Shown: positions 1 to 7,058 of the stretch, in pieces
How positions within the stretch are numbered: position 1 is the first letter of the stretch
How the letters are laid out: each line of letters starts with the position of its first letter
Source: a bacterium
GTDB taxonomy: Bacteria > Elusimicrobiota > Elusimicrobia > UBA1565 > UBA9628
Assembly: GCA_021790955.1 (NCBI GenBank)
Contig: JAJYFI010000019.1
Coordinates: forward strand, 1 to 11,705
Length of the DNA: 11,705 bases
Direction: 5' to 3'
Program-made: the position numbers and the translations under genes
Notes under the pieces: generated by a model
Database searches by the model: none
The model's input: only the letters and a program-made list of their open reading frames with translations
Told to the model about the DNA's origin: nothing

Positions 1-804
1 GACCCTCCCGCCGATGCGCGCGGCCTCCGCCCAATCGTCCGCCCCGGGCTTCTTATCGGGGGTCAAAAGCCCGCCGATCGCCCCCGAAAGGTAGACGCAG
101 ACCCCTCCCCGCCACGCCTCGATATCCCGGCAGGCGTAGGCCGGATAATCCGCCGTCAACTGGAGATTCTTGGGGCCGAGGACCTCCGGGTGGCAGGACC
201 AGTTGAGGATCGTCGCGACCGTTTTCCCCTTCTTCGTCTTGAAGCTCAAAGCAGCAATCCGCGGGTCGATCACGACGGGATCGCGGCTGTCCCGGCACAG
301 GCCGCGCGGATTCAAACGCCCTTCGGCCCCGGCGACCGATACGGGAACCATGCGCCCAGACAGCCTCTTGAGCTCATCGGCGATCGCCTTCTCGATCCTG
401 CGGAGGTAGCGCTCGTCGACCCCGGAGACGCCGGGCCAACGCCCCCATAGCCCGAGCGTGTCCGGCCCCGAATGCGTGTGCGTCGCCGCGACGAAAAGGA
501 AGGTCCCCGGGGCGTCGAAGCCCGCAAGACGCCGCAGGTCCAGAACCTGCCTCCGGAAAAACCCGATGAGATCCAAGGAAACCACCCCCACCTTGAGCCT
601 TCCGTCGGACAACAAGAGGATACGCGCCTCCAGCGGGTCATGGACGCCCGCGGGAGGCCTCCCCGTGGCGCCGAAGCCGGCCATGTAGACCTTTTCGACG
701 CCGAGGCGTGGCGTAATGTCCACCTTGCCGGCGGCCGCTCGCAGAGCGGCGGCGGGGCGCGCCGCCAGAAGGCCCAGCAAGACGAGACTCAGGAGCCGGA
801 TCAC
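1..804 (-). CDS. Neutral ceramidase-like secreted hydrolase, N-terminal part (3' end outside window)
   Basis: The frame is open for 268 codons to the window edge, so the C-terminal part is missing. The start chosen is GTG at 804, which overlaps the upstream glycosylase stop in a 4-base GTGA junction. It gives a clean signal peptide (about residues 1-22, LLSLVLLGLLA then an Ala-rich cleavage region). An in-frame ATG at 831 would add nine residues and weaken the signal. The body matches the N-terminal half of neutral/alkaline non-lysosomal ceramidases: KVDITP (residues 27-32), MAGFG near 41, GVHDPLEAR, VVSLDL, then THTHSGP at 108-114 and CHPE at 204-207. In the known family the histidines of the last two motifs bind the catalytic zinc. 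The family cleaves the amide bond of ceramide outside the cytoplasm. The real substrate here is unknown and could be another lipid amide. The serine nucleophile region typical of the family is probably just beyond the visible part, so activity cannot be judged. Confidence 0.82.
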   Translation of the reverse strand, partial: MIRLLSLVLLGLLAARPAAALRAAAGKVDITPRLGVEKVYMAGFGATGRPPAGVHDPLEARILLLSDGRLKVGVVSLDLIGFFRRQVLDLRRLAGFDAPGTFLFVAATHTHSGPDTLGLWGRWPGVSGVDERYLRRIEKAIADELKRLSGRMVPVSVAGAEGRLNPRGLCRDSRDPVVIDPRIAALSFKTKKGKTVATILNWSCHPEVLGPKNLQLTADYPAYACRDIEAWRGGVCVYLSGAIGGLLTPDKKPGADDWAEAARIGGRV

Positions 805-1589
805 GCTCTCGCGGAGCCTCCGTGCCGGCATGACATCAGGAGCGGGCAGCCCGGACACTCGGGCTTCGAGCGGCAATGGTTTTTGGCATGAGCGACGAAC
901 AGGGCATGCATCTCATTATAGATTTCGTGGCGGCGCGGCAGATGGCCCATGCAAAGGCGCTGGATATCGCCGTAGGACGCCTTGTCCTCGTGGAAATAGC
1001 CCATGCGGCCGAGGATCCTCTTGGTATAGGCGTCGACGACAAAGACCGGGCGGCGGGCGGCGTAGAGGAGGATCGAGTCGGCCGTCTCCGGGCCAATGCC
1101 CCAGACGCTCAAGAGATCGTCGCGCAAGCGCGACGTGGGAAGCGTCAAATAGGAGGAAAAAGCTTCGGCCTTTCGGAGAACGTGCTCGGAGAAGATCCGA
1201 AGCTTCCGGGCTTTCTGCCGGAAATATCCCGCGGGACGGATCAGGCGCTCGATCTTCATGAGCGGCGCGCCCTGAATATCCGAGAGATGCTTGAGGCCGG
1301 CCTTGCGAAGGTTGGCAAGAGCCTTGACGACGTTGGTCCATGCCGTGTTTTGGGTCAGGATCGCGCCGAGCGCGATCTCGGTTCGGAAGGACTCGTCCAG
1401 GGAACCGAAGAACCGGGGACGATACGCCGGAGTGTCGCCCCCGTTGGCGGTGACGGGCCACCACCCCTGGGGACCGTAAGCCGCGAGAAGCCGGCGATAG
1501 ACTTGCGAAAGCCGGGGTCTCTCGGCTCCGGGTCTCTCAGCTCTGCTGGAGGACCTTCTCGATTTTCTTGAAGAGGCGTTCCGAATCAA
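801..1589 (-). CDS. Endonuclease III-related DNA glycosylase (HhH-GPD, Fe-S)
   Basis: This is a 262-residue protein if it starts at TTG 1589, the only recognised start in this frame after an upstream stop. That start lies 53 bases inside the receiver gene and has no visible ribosome-binding site. The conserved domain begins near residue 28 (VYRRLLAAYGP, then GWWPV). It holds ILTQNTAW (77-84), a helix-hairpin-helix (about 158-172, VWGIGPETAD) and the catalytic aspartate D186 in VVDAYTKR. Four cysteines at 239, 245, 248 and 254 (CX5CX2CX5C) should bind a [4Fe-4S] cluster. At the position of the catalytic lysine of true endonuclease III there is glutamate (E168). That points to a monofunctional base glycosylase without lyase activity, as in MagIII-type proteins and the 'related to endonuclease III' family. 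The likely role is base excision repair of damaged (perhaps alkylated) bases. Basic, Ser/Arg-rich residues 1-26 look like a non-conserved tail. Confidence 0.85.
   Translation of the reverse strand: MIRNASSRKSRRSSSRAERPGAERPRLSQVYRRLLAAYGPQGWWPVTANGGDTPAYRPRFFGSLDESFRTEIALGAILTQNTAWTNVVKALANLRKAGLKHLSDIQGAPLMKIERLIRPAGYFRQKARKLRIFSEHVLRKAEAFSSYLTLPTSRLRDDLLSVWGIGPETADSILLYAARRPVFVVDAYTKRILGRMGYFHEDKASYGDIQRLCMGHLPRRHEIYNEMHALFVAHAKNHCRSKPECPGCPLLMSCRHGGSARA
1515..1538. repeat. Short tandem duplication at the receiver-glycosylase junction
   Basis: GGGTCTCTC occurs at 1515-1523 and again at 1530-1538, a 15-base period. In the glycosylase frame this gives two ERP units (residues 18-20 and 23-25). 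One copy overlaps the receiver stop codon. The in-frame duplication probably arose by slippage in a non-conserved tail. Confidence 0.6.
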
Positions 1590-1908
1590 ACGGCTTTATG
1601 ATGTAATCGGTGGCACCGCTCGCGAAAGCGGTCTCGACGTCGCCCATGCGCCCCAGTCCCGTCACCACGATGATCTTGACCTTCTGGGTCACGGGATCGG
1701 CCCTCAAGAGACGGCAGACGTCGAAGCCGTCCATCTTGGGCAGCATGATGTCGAGGAGCATGACGTCGGGGCGGTCCCTTTTCGCGGACGCGACGGCCTG
1801 GGCGCCGTCGGCGACCCATTTCGTCTCATAACCCTTGGCCCGCAGAAGGGCCTCCAGGTTTTCGGCGACGGCCGGCTCATCCTCGGCGATCAGAACCTTA
1901 ACGGCCAT
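1537..1908 (-). CDS. Single-domain CheY-like response regulator
   Basis: This 123-residue protein is a complete receiver domain and nothing else. It shows the acidic pair E9-D10, the phospho-acceptor D53 in LLDIMLP, the switch threonine T83 (VVTG) and the conserved K105 in IIKPF. It has no DNA-binding or enzymatic output domain, so it must act by protein contact or as a phosphate relay or sink. The ATG at 1908 lies 11 bases inside the end of the histidine-kinase-like gene, so the two are almost certainly co-translated partners. No clear Shine-Dalgarno precedes it, which fits coupling to the upstream gene. The partner kinase looks degenerate, so the source of the phosphate is an open question. 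The domain assignment is firm; the target is unknown. Confidence 0.93.
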   Translation of the reverse strand: MAVKVLIAEDEPAVAENLEALLRAKGYETKWVADGAQAVASAKRDRPDVMLLDIMLPKMDGFDVCRLLRADPVTQKVKIIVVTGLGRMGDVETAFASGATDYIIKPFDSERLFKKIEKVLQQS

Positions 1909-2689
1909 GAGGCTTCATCGTATCATTTCGACCCGTCAGAGGCAATCGAAGCGCCAGAACAGCCAGTCCGGCGCCGGGCGGCGTCACCTCCAACTCGCCG
2001 CCTTGCAGAAGAAGAAGCCGCCGCACCAAGCCCAGACCCCAGCCCGAGACGGTCTGTCCGCCCTTCTTCGCGGGAAAAAAGATGGATTGAGCTTCCTCGA
2101 CCGCCTTCCGGCCGTCGGGAGCGCCCTGGAAGGAGATTTTGATCTCGGCGTGGGAGCTCCCCCAGGGATCGGCCGACAGCAGGATATCGCCCTCGGAGCG
2201 ATTCTTGCGGGCGTAAAAAAGCAGGCTCGAAAGAATCCTGGAGGCCCTGTCGCGATCAACCTTGACTGTCAGATCGGGGACGGCTCCGGTGACGACGAGG
2301 CGGATGCCGAGGCGCGCCGCCCCGGGCCCCTGCGCCGCGGCGGCCTCGTCCACGAGCTCCTTGAGGGAGACGTCCTCCCGGAACGGATGGAGGTCGCGGA
2401 GGAGAAAGAAGTGGTTGAAGTCCCGGAATTCCCCCATGAGCTCCGAGAGGCGCAGGGTTTGGTCCCGAAGAAGGTCCAGCCATTCCCTCTGGGCCTTCGG
2501 GACCTCGCCGAAGAGGCCGTCGACGAAGTTGACGACGGTCATTTGAATCGCCGTCATCGGGGTGTTCATCTCGTGGATGCCGTGGGAAAGGAACTTGCCA
2601 AGACGGTGGACGCGCCACGCTCCTACGGCGAACACGGCCGCGGCGCCGGCCGCCATGCCGAGCCCCAAGCCGCAAAGGAAGCCGCTCAT
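1898..2689 (-). CDS. Membrane-anchored histidine-kinase-like protein with degenerate ATP-binding domain
   Basis: The 263-residue protein has one N-terminal membrane helix (about residues 4-24) and no sensor domain. A dimerisation/phosphoacceptor helix follows, with the H-box HEMNTPM and H39 at the phosphorylation position. A C-terminal ATPase-like region follows. The N-box is altered: where kinases have the Mg-binding asparagine, the segment ILSSLLFYARK (152-162) has Tyr159. No G1 motif (DxGxG) is visible, the region reading ISFQGAPDG. An F-box-like IFFPAKKG and a G2-like GWGLGL (216-221) remain. The protein is therefore either a very divergent kinase or, by analogy with ChpT-type proteins, a phosphotransferase that no longer binds ATP productively. 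The start ATG 2689 forms a 4-base ATGA overlap with the upstream carbonic-anhydrase-like gene, and its 3' end overlaps the receiver gene by 11 bases. The partner is very likely that receiver; the signal is unknown. Confidence 0.82.
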   Translation of the reverse strand: MSGFLCGLGLGMAAGAAAVFAVGAWRVHRLGKFLSHGIHEMNTPMTAIQMTVVNFVDGLFGEVPKAQREWLDLLRDQTLRLSELMGEFRDFNHFFLLRDLHPFREDVSLKELVDEAAAAQGPGAARLGIRLVVTGAVPDLTVKVDRDRASRILSSLLFYARKNRSEGDILLSADPWGSSHAEIKISFQGAPDGRKAVEEAQSIFFPAKKGGQTVSGWGLGLVRRLLLLQGGELEVTPPGAGLAVLALRLPLTGRNDTMKPHGR

Positions 2690-3213
2690 GGCCTCTCAAA
2701 AAGGACGCGGGATCGGGCCGCGTGGCGCCGGGCGAGCCTGACATAGGTCTCGGCGCTGCGCTTGAGCTCGGCCCTTTCCTTCGCCGTCAACGCCCGCGCG
2801 ACGCGGGCCGGAGAGCCGCGCACGAGGCTGCGCGGAGGGATATTCGTGCCCGCCAGCACCAGAGAGCCGGCCGCGACGAGGCAATCCGGCCCGATCACGG
2901 CCTCCATCACGATGGCTCCCATGCCGATAAGGCAGCGGTCCCCCACCCGCGCTCCATGCACGATCGCGCCGTGGCCCACCGTGACGTCGCGGCCAAGCAC
3001 CGCCGGGAAATTCTCGCGCCCATGAAGGACGGCCCCGTCCTGGATATTGCTGCGTTCGCCGACCGAAATGCGGCACACATCCGCGCGCAAGACCGCTCCG
3101 GGCCATACGGAGGCGTCCCTGCCGATCGACGCCCGCCCCACGATCTCGGAGGAATCGTGAATAAAAGCCGAGGGATGGATCACCGGCTTGGAGGATCCCA
3201 GCGACCGGATCAC
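2686..3213 (-). CDS. Gamma-carbonic-anhydrase-like hexapeptide-repeat protein
   Basis: The 175-residue protein is a left-handed beta-helix made of hexapeptide repeats (for example IVGRASIGRDASVWPGAVL), followed by a C-terminal helix. Three histidines, H64 (LHG), H81 and H86 (GHGAIVHG), match the zinc or iron ligands of gamma-class carbonic anhydrases. R43 and D45 (RADV) and Q58-D59 (NIQDG) match other conserved family positions. Length and motifs fit the YrdA/PaaY/CaiE-type group, in which some members hydrate CO2 and others have no proven activity. The start is GTG 3213, supported by a strong ribosome-binding site. It is the first gene of the leftward five-gene operon, and its stop overlaps the start of the kinase-like gene. 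The metal site looks intact, so anhydrase activity is possible; an acyltransferase role is less likely. Confidence 0.9.
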   Translation of the reverse strand: MIRSLGSSKPVIHPSAFIHDSSEIVGRASIGRDASVWPGAVLRADVCRISVGERSNIQDGAVLHGRENFPAVLGRDVTVGHGAIVHGARVGDRCLIGMGAIVMEAVIGPDCLVAAGSLVLAGTNIPPRSLVRGSPARVARALTAKERAELKRSAETYVRLARRHAARSRVLFERP

Positions 3214-3228
3214 CTCCTACCTCCCTCC
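3214..3228 (-). promoter_or_regulatory. Ribosome-binding site of the carbonic-anhydrase-like gene
   Basis: Read on the minus strand, GGAGG at 3224-3220 is followed by a 6-base spacer and then GTG at 3213. A second purine block (AGGAG) abuts the start codon. This is the strongest Shine-Dalgarno in the leftward operon, and it decides the GTG start over the in-frame GTG ten codons further in. Confidence 0.75.
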
Positions 3229-3250
3229 GCCGCGCCTCTCATAAATCGTT

Positions 3251-3259
3251 TGATACAAT
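3251..3259 (+). promoter_or_regulatory. Probable extended -10 promoter of uvrA
   Basis: The 76-base divergent spacer contains TGATACAAT, an extended -10 (TG-N-TACAAT), in the only AT-rich patch. No convincing -35 lies 17 bases upstream, which extended -10 promoters tolerate. Transcription would start near 3266, leaving about 24 bases before the uvrA ATG at 3290. The promoter for the opposite operon must lie in the same spacer, but I could not pick a clear one. I saw no obvious LexA-type operator. Confidence 0.5.
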
Positions 3260-3289
3260 AGCAAAAATGGTTCTTTGCCAGAGTTTCTG

Positions 3290-6154
3290 ATGGACAAAAT
3301 CATCATCCGCGGCGCCAGGCAGCATAATCTCAAGAACATCAGCCTCGATCTGCCGCGTGGAAAACTGATCGTCGTGACGGGGCTTTCGGGCTCCGGCAAG
3401 TCCTCCCTCGCCTTCGACACCCTCTACGCCGAGGGCCAGCGCCGCTACGTCGAGAGCCTCTCGGCCTACGCGCGGCAGTTCCTCGAGATGCGGGACAAGC
3501 CGGACGTGGACTCGATCGAGGGTCTCTCCCCGGCGATCGCGATCGAGCAGAGAAGCCCCTCGCACAACCCACGCTCGACGGTCGCGACGACGACGGAGAT
3601 CTACGACCACTTGCGCCTCCTCTACGCCCGCGTCGGACGCCCTCATTGCCCCCGTTGCGGGCGCTCCATCAAGGCCCAATCGCCGCAGGCGATCACCGCC
3701 GACGCGTTGAAGAGCTGGGCGGGCCAGCCCATCGTTCTCTACGCCCCGCTTGTCCAGGGACGCCAAGGGACTTACGAGGAGCTTTTCAAGCGTCTGAAGC
3801 GCTCGGGCTATACCGCCGTGCGCGTTGACGGCAAGAATTTCGACCTCGACTCCCCTCCCAAGCTGTCCCGCTACCAGCGCCACACGATCGAGCTCTTCAT
3901 CGACCGTCTCCGGGCCGAGACGGACGAGAAATCACGGCTCGCCGAGGCGGTGGAGCTGGCCCTGAAGGAGTCACGGGGACTCGTGCGCATGGAGCCCGCC
4001 AAGTCGCCTTCGGCCGGCAAGCTCATGAGCGAGCATCACGCATGTCCCGAGTGCCAGACCAGCATCCCGGAGCTGGAGCCCCGGCTTTTCTCGTTTAACT
4101 CGCCCTACGGCGCCTGCCCGGCTTGCGACGGCTTGGGCGTCAAAGTCGAGGTCGATCCCAACCTCGTCGTCCCGGATCCCTCCCTGTCCGTGCGCGAGGG
4201 CGCGATCGCGGCCTGGTCGGACCCCGTCACGACGCGAACCAATCGCTGGAAGCGCTCCTGGTCCGGCTACTACTCGGAGATCCTCGATGGGGTCTGCGAC
4301 CGCCACGACATCGATCCGACGACGCCATGGAAATCTCTAGGCACGAAGGAGCGCCACGTGCTGCTCTACGGCGAGCCGGGACGCGACGGGAAGGAGGGCC
4401 GTTCCGGCCGCTTCGAGGGCGTGGTGCGCAACCTCGAGCGCCGGCTGGCCGAAAGCGAATCCGACTTCGTCAAGGCCGCGATCACGGAGCGCTTCATGCG
4501 CCGGAAAGTCTGCCCCGAATGCCATGGCGCGCGCTTAAAGCCCGAGGCGCGGGCCGTCACCATCGGCGGGCTGGGCATCCACGAGCTCTCCAGGCTCTCC
4601 GTCGTCCGCGCCTCCGAATTCCTGGGAAGCCTTTCCTGGACGGACAACGAGCGCGCGATCGCCCGGCTCGCCCTCAAAGAGATCCTCTCGCGCCTCCAAT
4701 TCCTCAAGGACGTCGGCCTTGACTACCTCACTCTCGACCGGGCCTCGGAAACCCTCGCAGGCGGCGAAGCGCAGCGGATTTACCTGGCCACCCAGATCGG
4801 CTCCGGCCTCACGGGCGTCCTTTACGTGCTCGACGAGCCATCGATCGGCCTCCATCCCCGCGACAATACGAGGCTTCTCTCGACCTTGAAGCGCCTGCGC
4901 GACCTTGGGAACACGCTGGTCGTCGTCGAGCACGACGAGGAGACGATGCGCAGCGCCGACTGGATCGTGGACCTGGGACCGGGAGCCGGCATCCACGGGG
5001 GCGAGATCGTCGCCGAGGGGCCGCTCGAAAGCATCCTCGCCGAGCCTAAATCGCTGACGGGCCGGCGGTTGCGCGGCCAGGACCCGCCGATCCTCCGAGG
5101 CGCCGAGCGCAAGCCCAAAGGCTACCTCACCGTCCTGGGCGCCAAGCAGTTCAACCTCAAGTCGATCGACGTCAAGATCCCCTTAGGCCTTTTCGTGAGT
5201 GTCACGGGCGTCTCCGGCTCGGGGAAGTCGACTCTCGTCTTCGAGGTCATCCACAAGGCCCTCGCCCGAAAGTTCGGCGCGACGCGGGAGACCCCGGGAG
5301 AGCATCAGGCGATCAAGGGGGCCGAACTCATCGACAAGGCGATCGTCATCGACCAGTCTCCGATCGGGCGCACGCCGAGGTCCAACCCCGCGACCTACGC
5401 CGGTCTCTGGACCCCCATCCGGGAGCTTTTCGCCGAGCTTCCGACGGCCAAGGCCCGCGGCTACAAGCCGGGACGGTTCTCCTTCAACGTGAAGGGCGGC
5501 CGCTGCGAAAACTGCGAGGGCGACGGCACGCTGCGGATCTCGATGCAGTTTTTGCCCGACGTCTACGTCGTCTGCGACGAATGCCGCGGGGCCCGCTTCA
5601 ACGAGGAAACCCTCGCCGTGCGCTACAAGGGGAAATCCATCGCGGACGTGCTGCGCATGACGGTCGAGGAGGCGCTGGAGTTTCTCTCCGCGCATCCCTT
5701 CATCGTGCGCATCCTCAAGACTCTCGCGGACGTGGGCTTGGGCTACATCGCCCTAGGCCAGAGCGCGACGACTCTTTCCGGCGGCGAGGCCCAACGGGTG
5801 AAGCTCGCCTCGGAGCTCTCGCGCCGCGGCACCGGCAAGACGCTCTATATCCTCGACGAGCCCACGACCGGGCTCCACTTCGCCGACGTCGCGATGCTCC
5901 TCAAGGTGCTCCACCGGCTCGTCGACGCCGGGAACACCGTGCTCGTCATCGAGCACAACCTCGACGTCGTCAAGACCGCTGACTGGGTGATCGACCTGGG
6001 TCCCGAGGGCGGAGAGCGCGGCGGCGAGCTCGTCGCCGAAGGGACGCCGGCCGACCTTGCCCGCGACCCGGCGTCCTATACCGGACAATACCTCAAGATC
6101 GCGCTCGGCGAACAGCCGCTGGCGATCAGCTCGAGGCCGAAAGCAAGGATTTAG
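3290..6154 (+). CDS. uvrA: UvrA, excinuclease ABC subunit A
   Basis: The 954-residue protein matches the usual UvrA length (about 940). It is the damage-sensing ATPase of nucleotide excision repair, works as a dimer with UvrB and acts in the cytoplasm. The start is ATG 3290, giving the family's usual MDKIIIRGARQHNLKN opening; a TTG five codons earlier is possible but not needed. Visible features in order are: Walker A GLSGSGKSS (31-39); a zinc module with cysteines 252, 255, 276 and 279; the first ABC signature at 489-493, reading LAGGE instead of the common LSGGE; Walker B LDEPSIGLH; second Walker A GVSGSGKST (640-648); the second zinc module with cysteines 739, 742, 762 and 765; second signature LSGGE (829-833); and LDEPTTGLH. 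It is complete, with no frameshift. Its stop codon overlaps the stop of the convergent peptidase gene, leaving no room for a terminator. Confidence 0.98.
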   Translation: MDKIIIRGARQHNLKNISLDLPRGKLIVVTGLSGSGKSSLAFDTLYAEGQRRYVESLSAYARQFLEMRDKPDVDSIEGLSPAIAIEQRSPSHNPRSTVATTTEIYDHLRLLYARVGRPHCPRCGRSIKAQSPQAITADALKSWAGQPIVLYAPLVQGRQGTYEELFKRLKRSGYTAVRVDGKNFDLDSPPKLSRYQRHTIELFIDRLRAETDEKSRLAEAVELALKESRGLVRMEPAKSPSAGKLMSEHHACPECQTSIPELEPRLFSFNSPYGACPACDGLGVKVEVDPNLVVPDPSLSVREGAIAAWSDPVTTRTNRWKRSWSGYYSEILDGVCDRHDIDPTTPWKSLGTKERHVLLYGEPGRDGKEGRSGRFEGVVRNLERRLAESESDFVKAAITERFMRRKVCPECHGARLKPEARAVTIGGLGIHELSRLSVVRASEFLGSLSWTDNERAIARLALKEILSRLQFLKDVGLDYLTLDRASETLAGGEAQRIYLATQIGSGLTGVLYVLDEPSIGLHPRDNTRLLSTLKRLRDLGNTLVVVEHDEETMRSADWIVDLGPGAGIHGGEIVAEGPLESILAEPKSLTGRRLRGQDPPILRGAERKPKGYLTVLGAKQFNLKSIDVKIPLGLFVSVTGVSGSGKSTLVFEVIHKALARKFGATRETPGEHQAIKGAELIDKAIVIDQSPIGRTPRSNPATYAGLWTPIRELFAELPTAKARGYKPGRFSFNVKGGRCENCEGDGTLRISMQFLPDVYVVCDECRGARFNEETLAVRYKGKSIADVLRMTVEEALEFLSAHPFIVRILKTLADVGLGYIALGQSATTLSGGEAQRVKLASELSRRGTGKTLYILDEPTTGLHFADVAMLLKVLHRLVDAGNTVLVIEHNLDVVKTADWVIDLGPEGGERGGELVAEGTPADLARDPASYTGQYLKIALGEQPLAISSRPKARI

Positions 6155-7011
6155 AGCCCGAAGTCCATGTAGGGATCGAAGGCGCGCCCCGAGCTCGTGA
6201 AGCGGGGCGGGACCCGGGCGATCTCCTCCGCCATCCATCGCCGCCACTTCCTCTCCATCCCCGCGAGAGAAGTATAGCGGTAGGCGTCCCAGAGAGCGTC
6301 CTTGAAGCTCATGCCCTTTCGCAGGTCGGAGCAGAGGGTGCCGAATCGAAAATCGGCGCCGCCGGAGCGGAGGAACCGGACCAGCGCGTAGGCCTCGACG
6401 TACCAGAGCCCCACCCCTTCGGCGCCCCCGCCGACGTCCGTGATCGGGTCAAGCTTGACGAAGGTTTCCAGAGGAAACGGGAGATAGCCGCGCTGCGCGA
6501 AGCCCGCCATGGCCCAGTACCATTGGGACTTCGCCGGATCGACGTTCTCCTGGGACATCGCCAGTCCCTCGTTAATCCAATACGGAGGCATCTTCTTGCC
6601 CCAATACCGCTCGAAGCGCAAATGCGTCATCTCGTGCGCCAGGGTCTCGTCCATGCTGCGCTGCTTGGAATAGGCGTAGACGAGGACGGTCTTCGGCTTG
6701 ATCGCGAGCCCTTGAGACCAGGTCGGAGGCTTAAACGAGCTCGCCAAATAGGTCCCCCGGGTTCGAAAAAGGCGGAGCTCGATGCGGCGCTCGCGGCCCG
6801 TATACCCGAGAAAGCCGAGCCCATAATCCACGCGGCTCAAGACGGCGTCGACGTCGATGTTCCACGCCGCCGGAAGCGTCTTGAACTCCGCGCAAGTCTC
6901 GACGTTGCGCCCGCCGCGCTGGGTCCACCCGCGGGGGCAGGACGCGTGAGCCGATGCGGCCGTGAGAGCCGCCGCGGGCGCCAAGAGGCGCAGGAGGGAA
7001 GGCTTCGCCAT
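6151..7011 (-). CDS. Exported zinc metallopeptidase, peptidase MA-like
   Basis: The 286-residue protein begins with a signal peptide (about residues 1-21, LLRLLAPAAALTAASA), so it acts outside the cytoplasm. The gluzincin zinc site is clear: HEMTH at 126-130, and after an 18-residue loop WINEGLA with E148 as the third ligand. This spacing and the surrounding FERYWGKKMPPYW context resemble the peptidase MA family. Cysteines at 25 and 40 could form a disulfide in the periplasm. The substrate is unknown. The start ATG 7011 is 47 bases from the divergent hpnJ start and only eight bases from a TATAAT on its own strand, so the transcript may be almost leaderless. The 3' end shares four bases (TTAG) with uvrA. 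A role in the envelope alongside hopanoids is conceivable from position only. Confidence 0.85.
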   Translation of the reverse strand: MAKPSLLRLLAPAAALTAASAHASCPRGWTQRGGRNVETCAEFKTLPAAWNIDVDAVLSRVDYGLGFLGYTGRERRIELRLFRTRGTYLASSFKPPTWSQGLAIKPKTVLVYAYSKQRSMDETLAHEMTHLRFERYWGKKMPPYWINEGLAMSQENVDPAKSQWYWAMAGFAQRGYLPFPLETFVKLDPITDVGGGAEGVGLWYVEAYALVRFLRSGGADFRFGTLCSDLRKGMSFKDALWDAYRYTSLAGMERKWRRWMAEEIARVPPRFTSSGRAFDPYMDFGL

Positions 7012-7015
7012 GATT

Positions 7016-7025
7016 TGCTATTATA
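7016..7025. promoter_or_regulatory. Overlapping divergent -10 elements (peptidase / hpnJ)
   Basis: In the 47-base divergent spacer, one AT patch can serve both directions. On the plus strand TGCTATTAT at 7016-7024 is an extended -10 that would start hpnJ transcription near 7031. On the minus strand TATAAT at 7025-7020 is a perfect -10 for the peptidase gene, only eight bases before its ATG. Neither has a good -35. Because the hexamers share bases, the two promoters should exclude each other. Confidence 0.5.
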
Positions 7026-7047
7026 TCGACTTAATCACCCCCCCAGC

Positions 7048-7051
7048 GAGG
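7048..7051 (+). promoter_or_regulatory. Ribosome-binding site of hpnJ
   Basis: GAGG followed by a 7-base spacer before ATG 7059. It favours this start over the second ATG three codons later (7068), which has no such sequence. Confidence 0.6.
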
Positions 7052-7058
7052 TTGTCCC

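Noticed and set aside
312..641. Minus-strand frame of about 109 codons in another phase of the ceramidase-like gene
   Set aside because: It is Arg/Ser-rich shadow sequence. The overlapping frame that runs to the window edge has the ceramidase motifs.
829..831. ATG 831 as start of the ceramidase-like gene
   Set aside because: Possible, but GTG 804 makes a 4-base overlap with the upstream stop, as at three other junctions in the window, and leaves a better signal peptide.
876..1571. Plus-strand open frame of about 230 codons over the DNA glycosylase
   Set aside because: It is the shadow of the minus-strand glycosylase, whose HhH and Fe-S motifs decide the strand.
1835..2746. Plus-strand open frame of about 300 codons over the two-component genes
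   Set aside because: It is the antisense of the kinase-like gene and the start of the receiver, both of which have recognisable motifs. The plus-strand product has none.
3275..3289. TTG start for uvrA five codons upstream
   Set aside because: The ATG at 3290 gives the usual UvrA N-terminus, and the five extra residues match nothing in the family.
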